Positions 46,201-58,200 of a stretch of 64,000 nt of DNA are shown in pieces (the first letter of the stretch is position 1; every line of letters starts with the position of its first letter). Source of the DNA: Topomyia yanbarensis (taxonomy: Eukaryota; Arthropoda; Insecta; Diptera; Culicidae); the NCBI RefSeq assembly GCF_030247195.1, contig NC_080671.1, forward strand, positions 431,892,539 through 431,956,538, given 5' to 3'. The notes under the pieces were generated by a model that saw nothing but the letters and a program-made list of their open reading frames with translations, did not search any database and was not told the origin of the DNA. The position numbers were made by a program, and so were the translations under genes.

Positions 46201-49200
46201 AAATAAAAAAAACACAGGAAACTCATCGGCGGTCAACCAGGCTAAGCTAATACGCGAAGATCACAAGTTTGCTTACTAGGGGCCACCGCTTCCGTCGACT
46301 GATCTTCAGCAGTTTTACACCCTTTCAGTTCCTTGAGTTAAGTAATGCGCTTACTATTATTTTGAAATCCATCAACAACTGTTACGCCCAACACGGTTGC
46401 GTTCTATTCTATTCTAGGAAGAAGCTGGGGGGGAGGTAAATCGACCCGCCTCCAAACATATGCTGATCTTTTATCTAAACTACCCATGATCGCATATTTG
46501 TCCTGTTTTCTATGGGATTTTTTATCTTTATGGGACTGATATGCGATCATGGGCAGTAAAGGGAAGTACTAAAATTAAGCTCTCAAAAAAAATCTGTTAT
46601 TTGATTTATTTTGAACCAATAAATTACAAGAAGACTAATTTCCAGAAAAAAAGGTATTTGGGGTGTGCGTATAGAGAGCACAAAGCCAATGCACAGAACA
46701 ATTGCCCTAAAGGGCGAACACGAAATTATTGCGACACCGAAAATGTCATGCCAATTTTCTTATAATGTTTTAAATCAAACCAAAATTTTAGGGTAGTTTT
46801 ATACATATATTTACTTCAAAAATCAAAAGAAAAGTTAATCGATGGAGCCTTGAGTGTAAAATTGAACGCATTTTCGCTTGATGCCCTCCATCAAAGTCTT
46901 TACAGTGTCATCCGGTACCAGTTTCTCAGTTTTTTTTTCCATTTTCTTAGGATCTCCTTCTCGTCTTTGACTGTCTTCTTGCTCTTCCGAAGTTCCCGCT
47001 TCATCATTGCCCAGTACTGCTCCACCGGGCGCAGCTCCGGACAGTTTGGCGGAATCATGTCCTTTGGAACAAAATGGACATAATTGGCCTCATACCACTT
47101 CAGGACACTTTTAGAATAGTGGCATGATGCCAAATCTGGCCAAAATAGCGGAGCTTCGTCGTGCTGCTGCAAGAACGGCAAAAGGCGCTTCTCGAGGCAC
47201 TCAGATTTGTAGATCTCGCCATTTACTGTGCCCTTTGTCACGAAAGGCTCTCCTCTCAGTCCGCAAGAGCAGATGGCCTGCCAAATGAGATATTTGGAGG
47301 CGAACTTCGACATTTTCTTCTTCTTAAATTTGTCGTCCACGTAGAACTTGCTCTTGCCGGTGAAGTACTCCAACCCCGGAATTTGCTTAAAATCGGCTTT
47401 TATATACGTTTCGTCGTCCATCACACAGCTGCCATATTTTGTCAGCATCTTCTCGTAGAGCTTCCGTGCCCGAGTTTTAGCCGTCGATTGTTGCCGCTCA
47501 TCGCGGTTTGGGAAGTTCTGTACCTTGTATGTATGTAGCCCAGCTCTCTGCTTTGCAGTCTGGACATAGCTCTGCCGATCTTTTTATCCAAATCACGGCT
47601 TGAGACGTTGGGATTTGCTTTAATCATCCGCTTCACCTTTCCCTCTGCCTTTTTGTTCTCCGGTCCCGGTTTTCTTCCAGCTCCTTTTCCGTGGTCCAAC
47701 GTCAACCGCTCCTGGAACCGCTTCAACACTCTGGAGACGGTTGAATGGTGAATGTTCCACATTTTTCCCATCTGTCGGTGCGACAGGTCAGGAAATTCCA
47801 GGTGTTTGGAAAGAATTTGTTCTCTCGATTCGCGTTGGTTCACCTCCATTTTCGTTGAATCGAAAAACACGACTTCGGGTTTGACGGCATGTAAACAATA
47901 CACATCAATGAGAAAGTGTGCAAAATTTGGTTGATTTTTACCCAATGGTAAAAAAGTTATGCCCTGTTGAATGTGTCGCAATAATTTCGTGTTCGCCCTT
48001 TAGTAGGATCGGTGCTGTTTTTAGTAGCAACAATCGTACCGTCCTACATCCGATCGATGCGGAAGAAATTTCGTATCAAAATGGTGATATCAGTTTGCCT
48101 TTTGAAATTCCGCCTTGTAAAAAGTTTGCCTTTTAAAAATCCGCTTTTTGATTTTTCAGCCTTTTAGATTCGGCCTTATGTAAATTCTACGTTATGATTT
48201 TCAGCCTTACGGTCTCAACCCCACGATCGAATACCCAACCCAGACAGATATGCATTCCTGGACTCGACCTTCCACACACACAGTTTAGCTTAATGCTGGA
48301 GCAGTTAACCGAGCAGTTGATCGGTCGGAAGCCGATAGTCATTGGTGGTGCCTTCAACGCTTGGGCTGTGGAATGGAGCTGTAGAGTAACCAACACAAGA
48401 GGGTGTATCCTACAGGAAGCTCTAACGAAGTTAGACGTACGATTGTGCAATGAAGGTTCTGTCAGCACATTTCGGAGAGACGGTAGGGAGTCTATCATCG
48501 ACGTCACATTCTGTAGTTCTTCATTGACGGCGTACATGGATTGGGGAATATGCGAAACGTATACGCATAGTGACCACCAGGCGATTCGCTACCGTATCGG
48601 TCAACGGAATCCTGCTGCAGTACGGAGAAGGAAGACCGGTGAACGAAAGTGGAAGACGAAAGCCTTCAACAAAGATCTCTTCGTTGAGGCAATTCGGCCG
48701 AACGGCGGGACCGCGAAAGCTGGAACCACATAACAAACGGCGTCTAGCTTACTAGTGGAACGAGACGCTTAGCACGCTACGCGCTGCTTCTCTCAGTGCC
48801 AGAAGGCGGGCTCAGAGAGCGCTATCGGAACCAGATAGAGAAGAGAGCAAGGCAGCGTTTCGGGAAGCTAGGGTCACTTTAAAACGGGAGATCAGACTTA
48901 GTAAGTCAGATTGCCACAAAGAGCTCTGCCGAGAACTAGACGCCAATCTTTGGGGTGATGCGTACCGAATCGTGATGGCGAAAATGAAGGGCTCGACGAA
49001 GCTGAAGATAATCGTCAAGGGTCTCTTCCCGCAGCACGATCCAACTATCTGGCCACCAATACCGTACGGTGAAGAAGAAGGAGCAAACACGGACCATCGG
49101 CAAGTGATTAATGATAACCTCGCAGAAGCATCGAGGCGCTGAATCCAAGGAAAGCCGGTCCGGATGGAATACCAAACATGGTACCGAAAGCGGCGATCCT

Positions 49201-52200
49201 GGCATATCCGGACATGTTCAGGATGGTGCTGCAGTAGTGTTTAAATGAAGGCAACTTCCCCGAAATGTGGAAGGTACAGAAGCTGGTGTTGCTGCCGAAG
49301 CTAAGGAAGCCACCGGGCGATCTGGTCTCGTACAGGCCCATATGTCTGCTGCTTACACTCGGAAAACTCCTGGAAAAGATCGTTCTTAACAGGTTAGCGA
49401 AACTCACGGAAGACGAGCGCGGCCTGTCCAAGATGCAGTTCGGATTCCGCAAAGGAGCATCGACAGTGGATGCAATTCGGACAGTGCTCGAGAGTGCTGA
49501 GAAGGCATCTATCAGGAATCAGAATATATTGGCTCAAATGGCACGTTCCCCGTACATAGTCGGGGATTTGTGCCTTGCCGTGTGTTTTCATCATTTCCTG
49601 AGCGGAAGGAAAGGACAAGGAGGTGTGGGGAAGTAGAATTGGAAGGGTGGGAAAAATAACAGCACAAAACAAAAATAAACAACAGGTAAGTTAAACTCAC
49701 AAGTAGTTCAACTTGCCTGCGAATAAGCCTAAAGCTCTTTACCACATTGGATAAGAAACTTTAGTATGTCTCTGAGTTTCAGTCGACCAAACATGGTTTC
49801 GTCCATATAAGGACGGCTGAAGACTCGAAATCGCAATTGCGCTACCGCTGGACAGTTGCATATCAGATGATATGAGGTTCCGTAGTCGGATTCACAAAGA
49901 TCACATGAAAAAGACTCAGTGCGCTGAATAGTTGCCATGTGATAATTGAGTTTGCAGTGGCCGATTAAAGCCCTGGTCAGCATACCGCAGTGGAGCTTCG
50001 AAAAATGTAAGAGATTTTTCGAAACCACTGGGCATGGTTGTTCTAGAAACGCCTTTGTTTGGCGACACGTTTGTAGATTTCTCCAATAATTGCGGTGCTC
50101 GGACGAAGCCCAGGACCGTATTTTTTCCCTTATCCAACTTGTCGAAATTGGCAGCGCGGGCTCAGGACCAACGAAGTCAATCGCTGAACCTGCCCTAGCC
50201 AATTCGTCAGCCCATTCATTTCCAGTAATACCGCAATATCCGGGCACCCAGACAAGGTAGATAGTGTTGACAATGCTTAGTTCTTCGATTTGGGTTCGGC
50301 ACGCGATCACTAGCTTGGACCGGGATTTGTCTGAGCTAAGGGCCTTGATTGCAGCCTGACTATCGGAGCAGAAGTTTATAACTCTGCCGGACAAACTCAG
50401 TTGAAGGGCCGATTGCACCCCGCACAAAATCGCAAAGATTTCTGCTGGGAATACAGTATAGTATCTACCTAGTGAGTGAGATTGTTCCAATCTCATTTCA
50501 CGACAGTAGACACCAGCACCAGCACGTCCCTCCATCAGAGAACCGTCAGTGTAACAAACCACTTGCGTTTGTTGTTGTCTTTCCATAAAGCCAGACAACC
50601 ACTCCTCTCTAGAGGGAATCTTCACATGGAATGTCCTGTAAGGAAAACCACAAGTGAGTGTAATATCGCTGGGAGCAAGAATATCTTCACCCCATGTAAC
50701 CATTTTATAACCGATTGACCACAATCGTGTATGACTGGTAGCAAGATCAACATGATTACTGTTCCAAAGCCCAGTAACCTGCAGCCTGTATGCACATGAT
50801 AGTGCTTCTTGTTTGAGGTGTATGTGTAATGGTTTGATATTTAGAAGTGCCTCAAGAGCAGCAGTCGGAGTCGTGGTGAAAGCACCAGTCAAAGCCATGA
50901 GCACCATTCTTTGCAGATGGTTTAGCTTTGACTGGACTGTCACCACCTCTCCCCTCTGCCACCACACAAGGAATCCGTATGACAGTATTGGACGTACAAT
51001 TGTCGTGTAAATCCCATAGATGTATTTAGGTTTGAGACCCCAGGTATTTCCAAAAGTTCGTCTGCACTGCCCGAAGGCCATGCACGCTTTCTTGACTCTG
51101 AACTCAATGTGAGCAGACCAATTCAGTTTGGAATCCAATATGACTCCAACGTATTTGACTTGATCTGCACACAGTAGCTCAGAATCAAAGAACTGCAAGG
51201 GATGAACCCCGGTTGTTATTCGCTTTTTCGTGAAAAGAACCATTGAAGTTTTGCTTGGGTTAACTGATAGTTTAACTTGTCGACACCACTGTTCGACAGC
51301 TCTTAATGCCTGTTGCATTAAGTCAAAGATTGTTCCGATGCAAAATCCAGTAATTAGTATTTGGTAATCGTCAACAAACCCGTAGGTTGGAAATCCAAGC
51401 TCATTGAGTTTTTTCAACAAGCCGTTAGCTACTAAGTTCCATAACAAAGGTGACAGACCGCCGCCCTGAGGACAACCGCAAATACTCAACTTCCGTATCT
51501 CAGCCTGTCGCAGTGACGAGCAAAGTATGCGGTTACTAAGCATTGCGTTTATCCAACCTGAGATACATGCAGGTATCCCATGACTGCGCGTCGCTTCCAG
51601 AATAGACTGGAATGATACATTGTCAAAAGCACCCTCAATATCTAGGAATACACCCAAGCTAGATTGCTTGAGCGAGAAGGCTTTCTCAATGTTGTAAACA
51701 ACATCGTGAAGCAGAGTGCTCGTGGATTTCCCACACTGATATGCATGTTGCATTTTGTGCAGTGGATATTCAACTAAACTAACGTTTCTGATGTGATGAT
51801 CGATTATCCGTTCCAAAGCTTTCAGAAGAAAAGAACTTAAGCTGATAGGCCTAAAACTCTTGGCTTCTTCATAGCTTGAGCGCCCCCCTTTGGGAATAAA
51901 TCTAACAGTTATTTCTCGCCATGCTTTCGGAATATACCCGGTAGCAAGACTGGAAAGCAAAATCTTTTTCAAGACATGTTTAAGAATATCAAATCCCTTT
52001 TGCAGTAGCACGGGAAGTATTCCATCTTTTCCGGGTGATTTGTATGGAGCAAAGCTGTCAACTGCCCACTTGACCGATTAAGTGGAAACCAATGTGCGTG
52101 CTAACGCCCACGAGTCCGAATCACCAGAATGAGATCTGTGATCATTGTTCAACTCCGGATCGATACAACCTGGAAAGTGTGTGTCGAAGAGACAATTAAG

Positions 52201-55200
52201 AACATCTTTTTCGTCCGTCACATAAACACTATCTCTGGTTTTTAAGGAGTTCATCTGAAAATCATTCGATTTGGAGAGAATTTTATGTAATCTGCTAGCC
52301 TCGTTCAGACTAGAGACATTAGTGCATAGACTTTGCCAGCCAGCCCGTTCTGCAGATCTAAGACATTTCTTATATGCACTACGAGCTGACCTGAAAGCCC
52401 TGGAGTCATCACGCTGACGCCGGTACCAAGCTCTTCTCATAACTTTCTTCATTCTTTCAAGCTCAGCCCTCCACCAAAGAGTTCCCCTAGTCGATTTAAC
52501 AGTACGAAGTGGACAAGCTTCTTCGTAGGATGCTAATATGAATGAGTTTGTCGTATCCACGACGTCATCTAAGTCGTCTAGTTGACTAATTGTTGGAAAA
52601 TATCCATGAAATTTAGTCGCCAAGTTTTCCAAAAAGAGGTCCCAGTTTGTAGATTTAGGATTACGATATGTCACCACGTTGAAGGTGACATCAAAATGAT
52701 CGAAAAATATATATTTATGATCGGATAGAGACGGTTCAGTTTCATTTGGAACCTGCCAATTTCCCAGTTCATGCAAAATTCTATCAGAGCAAAGTGTTAT
52801 GTCTAACACCTCCTCCCTCCTAGACCTCGCAAAAGTTGGTGGGTTTCCCACAATAAGAATATGGAGATTTGTACTACTTATGTACTCCATCAGTTCAGAG
52901 CCTCTCAGATTGATGTCTGAGCTGCCCCAAATGATGTGATGAGCATTCGCATCACTGCCGATAATGAGCGGAAGCCCATTTCTGCTACAATATGATACAA
53001 CGCTTTTGAAATCATCAGAAGGAGATGATTCGTTATGCGGTAGGTATGCTGAACAATATATATATATTTTTTGTCTACGTTTCCGACAGTCAGTGTAACT
53101 GTGGCAACACAGATATCGCGAGTTGTGAGCTCCGATATGAGACACGCGTCAATAGCCTTATTTGCAAGAATGAGAGTGCTGAGAAGGCATCTAAACAGAA
53201 GCGTAAAGGAGATCGATACTGCGCAGTGGTCACGATGATGTGAAAAATGCATTTAACCTACTTTAGGTGTTAACTTTTTGTAACGAATAAGATGTTAGCG
53301 GGTCATATTGACCCCGGTTTCGAACTCACTTTTAAGACACATTTTCAACCAAATCTATAGGAATCTATTGTTAGAGTTTAAATTTTCAGTTTCTGGTAAA
53401 TATTACCGTTTTTTGGTTGGTCAGTGGTAATCAGTGCCGAATGAGGTCTTGTTTGGCATCCATAGATGTATGCAGAACCGTCATCTTAAATCACAGGTTT
53501 GTAACGGAATACTAATTATAAACACAAACAAAACAAAAATGAGAATCTATATATTACATTTGGACATGGTACGAGCGATCTTGGATGTCCCGGATTACGA
53601 TTCCGGAAGATCTGGAGCATCCGTATAACTGGCCACTTTTGCGGATGTTCCGGATGATTTTTCACGTCAGTTCGGTACTAACACTCGAGACGATAAGTTG
53701 ACCAGTGAATAGCTCCGCGTGTTTTGACAAATTTCCACCTTAAGCAGATTTGGTGGAAGTAGTGCGTGATTTCCCGTAACAAAGAAACCAGTGTGATACA
53801 AAATGCAAGATAAAAGGTGCGATACAAAAGTGCTCAATGCAACCCCCCCCCCCCCGCATAACGGGCCGTCGATTCCCAGTGCGGGGCGTGACTAGGCCAA
53901 AAAGAAAAAGAGGTAAACTCTGTCAAGGATCTGCCGCCCGACATCGTGCATTCGCATAACCTCTACCCGAGCATTCTGGGTAGTTAGATTATCAGAAACT
54001 GCGGCGAAACTTTTCGTCGTACACAACATTTCACACAAGCCTCTCGCATTCCGTGCAACTGCATCACTTCTTCCGTGCAATCTCGCACCGCAAACCGCAA
54101 TAGGGCAATAGGCCCACCCATACTTTTCTTTGGATATTGCAAAACTTTTCATACTCTGGTCAAAAATCTGAAGTGAGTGATGGACTCAACAACGCGATCC
54201 CCACCTTCATGAGCTCTGGCGATCTGATCGACCAGCAAACATTACTACTGCGATCAGCGAAGAATAGCGAGGGAAACATTCAGAACCTACCCAACCCTCT
54301 CATGCTCTATCTGCTGCTGAAAGAAGCGATCCGAACCGACCCAAACAAGTGCATCCAAGCCACAAAGGAGGCCAGAGGGACCCAGTACTGGTCCACGGAT
54401 CTTCCACCAATACACCACTACTTGTCCTCTCTTTTACCGAATCCCACCTACCAGAAACAATCTTCTTAGGATTGGTGAGGATTCGAGTAGGCCGATATTA
54501 TCGATCGCCCATGCAGTGCTTCCGCTGTGGGAGATTTGGACACGGCAGTCGAAAATGCAGTCAGGAAGGGATCTGCCTTAACTGCGCCAACGAACATGAG
54601 TCAAACAAAGCAACCCCCACTCTGCAAAAAAGTGCCTGTGTCACTTGCGAAGGCGAGCACTCGGCCAGAGACCGCGGATGCCCTACATTCCAAATGGAAA
54701 AGCAGATTGTTAAAATAAAAATGGACAACATTCTAACCTTCCCCGAGACCAGAAAACTAGCTAACCAAAGAACAGGGCCAGAAATTACAACGTACTTGAG
54801 CAGCCTTAAAGAAAGGCTCACCCCTGGCGCTGACGACAGAGATCGTACCATCAGTCTGCTTCGAAAAGAGATCGAAGCGCTCAAAAAAACCGCTGGTAAG
54901 CCAACCTCCAGCGATGACAAAGACAAAACAACAAATCTGCTTAAGGAACAATTTCTGGAAGAAAAAATACTCAAAGATCTCCGAAACGAGATGGCTGCAC
55001 TACGGCTAGCCTTTGCGGACCTCAAGAGTCAACTATTCAAACCAACTCCCATCGGACTACGCACCAACCCACTCACAGTTCCTACCGCGGCAACTCAACA
55101 AATAACCACGGTAGAACGAATGATAACCTCGACGCAAGGGCAATCTGAAGCCGGACTGACAGCATCTCAACCTTTTCCAGTCCAGCTAATAGCAAATCTC

Positions 55201-58200
55201 GGAGCAGCCAACAACATCAAGATTGCACAACTGAAGTCAACGAAACAGTCTGTAAACAATAACTCAGCAGAACCAGACACTGGAACAAACCAAGACAGAC
55301 ACAAGAAAAACCGAGACCAATCCAACAACGATAAATCAAGAAGTACAATCTCCAGCAGGCAGCATAGGCCCGGCGAACGATATCTCCGATTAACATCTTT
55401 ACCGAACAGTCTACAGCAACAAACAACAATGAAACAACTGCAGCAACAAACTAGCACACCCACACCGACCCGGCCGGGGCAGTACCGGCCTCCATCGACG
55501 AGCCCCCAGCGGCTGTTGGTGTGGGGGGGATCATGGAAAACCCCCTCCCAACAGCAACCATTAGCACCAGTCCGATGAACTCCATGCTCGTTTCTGGCGC
55601 CACGCGCTACCGCGGGCCATGCTGCAGCTCGACCACCCACCAGAAACCGCCAAACACACAAACACCCAAATCAGCAACGATGGGGACGCCGCACAGTTGC
55701 GGATCTTCAAACAAAAGTCGGACAAAACCTCAAATGTTACCTAATTGGACTGAAAATCACAATTTAAGTTAATTTTGAGGTGCTGAGCTCATTTTTGTTG
55801 TCAAATGTCGTAAAATATTAAATGCATTTTTCTATACAGTGTCATTGCACCTTTCTTATAACTATGATCTCGTTTTCATGATAGATTTTCCGTTACTGTT
55901 CACCAATATCAGCAATATCATAAAAAATGAAGAACACTACTTTAAATCCATTCTATAACGTGTTGGTGTACTGTAGATTGTCTAACTATTTTACACAAAA
56001 CACCATGCGTCTCCATATCAGGAACAAAGCTTCAAAATCTCCTTAAAACTTTTTGCGCACCTAGGCGCAGAACGAGACTATGACATTCGAAAATTAGAGG
56101 TTATTTCCCATAGAATGTAGTACTATGTGACCGTTCCGAAATTTGTACAGAATACATTAGCGAAAAAAGTATTTTTGATCTGACCACTTCAAACATATTT
56201 AAACAAAAAAGTCATAGTTCCAAGCAAATTTACCGAATGTATTTTAATCACTAACCAAGTTTTTTCGTTCCTCTACACAATGAAACTAGTTGTGCTAAAA
56301 TCGGACCAAAATCAAAAGAGCAACATGCACTTGAAGTGAACAGTGTGATTTTGGAAATGAAAATCATTAAAAAGTCAGGACTTTGTTACGTTTAAACTGA
56401 TGTTAAAAATCGCATTCTTATCCAATGATCATAAAATTTTGAATATACATTGTTCAATACATGAGAAATTTAGAAAAAATAAAATATCAATATTTTAAAA
56501 ATAAATTTTTGAGGTTTTGGCCAGCCTCCAGCCACTGTGCGCCGGCCACCAGGTTCGTCGGCTCCCAATTCCATTACCCACATCACCACCCAGTCTATCT
56601 AGCGGCGGCCCCAGAGGACGACAGCCGGCACGCCATACCAACCCGAATCCAAACCAACGACTGCTAAGCCCAATCTCCGGATGCTCCTGGCACCCAGTTT
56701 CCTTCAGACCCAGACGACAATCAAGCGACAACCGAAAATCAGACTTCGTGTGCTCCTCACCATACCCCGGCTGTTACCAGGAGGGACTCAAGCGAGTTTC
56801 CACAACAATAATAACACTGATTCGCCCTGCAACATCAAAACACCCAATACCGGCAGCCCCGGCCCTGTCCACGGATGCACTGAACCCCCCCCCCCCCCCC
56901 ACGATCCTTCGGCGGCTGCTGGTGCAGGGGGTTTCGGCTAGCCCCGGGTAAATCCATCTACCTAATCCAAAACGCATGAGCAGCTCAGCGCCCCTAACTT
57001 CATTCCAGAGAAAGAAACATCAGCCGAAACGCGGTCGACCACCCGCCCCGGAAGACGGATCATTCCCTCGCCCCAACAAAATAGAACTTATACTCAATCC
57101 ACATGGACCCCTTGCCACGCCCACTGCGGTCACTGGAAGGGCAGTCCGCTCGTCCAATCAAGCTCCCACCCCAAAAACCAAGGGCCAACAACGAAAAAAC
57201 CACGCATACTCCACTCCAGGCATGCACAAGAACGGTGTTGCTCCGTTTCCTATTGCTGTGCACTAACTATAATGTGCCGGAGCTAAATTCATTGAGCTAG
57301 TGCTTGCGCTGGTTTCCGATGGGCTAGAGTTAGCAAATAGCACGAGCACCGATGAGCGAGAGCTCTCGCTAGCACGGTGATAGCTAGCACGCTGCACGGA
57401 GCTATAGCTCAGCTATAGCAAAGCAGAATAAAAAAACAGCGCGTTAGTGTGAGTAATGATGCCTGCATCGTTTTTTCAGCAATCTGTCGCACATTCACCA
57501 ACGCATATTTCTTGCTTTGTCCTATTCTTTCGTTCCATAGCTTACACTACTGCACCGTTCTAGCTCATCGGACAAGCTTACCGTGCCAGCTCATTGAGTT
57601 AACTCGTGCTAGCTCACTAAACTAGCTCACCGAGCTTGCTCGTGCCAGCTTACCGGGCTAGCTCATGGTGCTAGCTTATCGTGCTAACTCGTTGTGCTAG
57701 CTCTTCGAATCCTACAGCTCGAGCACGAAGGTTACCTAGCACGAGCGGTGTCAGTGCTTATTGCTTTTGGTTCGTTCAAAGCGGCCGCTCAGCTCGTGTT
57801 AGGCTCTCGTACTGTGCTTCATGCATCCCTGCTCCACTCCCCCTGTAGAGAAGGACAACAGATGTTCTCTCGCAATACAATGAAACCTGAACGGCCTCCG
57901 AGGATGTCTTGGTGATCTACAGAGCATCATTGCCAACACTCAGCCAATATGCCTCACTTTGCAGGAAACGCACATTAGAGACAGCATCAATCCTTCGCCA
58001 TTGTTCAGTAACAAGTACACATGGTAATCGAGCAGTGGAGCGAATATATTAAAGATCATCGGCCTGGGGATCAGAGCAGACATATCGTCGGCTCCGGTCC
58101 AGCTCGATACCGACCTCATCGCAGTCGCACGAACCTTATCATGCCCAGTAAAATGCACAGTAGTCTCCGTTTACATCCGGAGTTCGCAACGTCGGGAATA

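Larger units (their letters stand above)
48285..53256 (+). mobile_element. R1-like non-LTR retrotransposon remnant, split by a nested insertion
   Basis: The left part (48285-49511) codes an endonuclease segment (QLIGRKPIVIGGAFNAW; the usual GDFNAW Asp is Ala here), then TFRRDGRESIIDVTF and SDHQAIRYRI, and after frameshifts the reverse transcriptase region RKAGPDGIPN, YRPICLLLTLGKLLEKI and MQFGFRKGASTVDAIRTV. The right part (53194-53256) continues KQKRKGDRYCAVVT and DVKNAFN. The 3.66-kb minus-strand element in between is a later insertion. Neither the 5' gag nor most of the reverse transcriptase survives. It is inactive. Confidence 0.85.

Noticed and set aside
53838..53855. Runs of cytosine here and at about 56886 as functional elements
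   Set aside because: They are simple homopolymers, prone to sequencing or assembly slippage.
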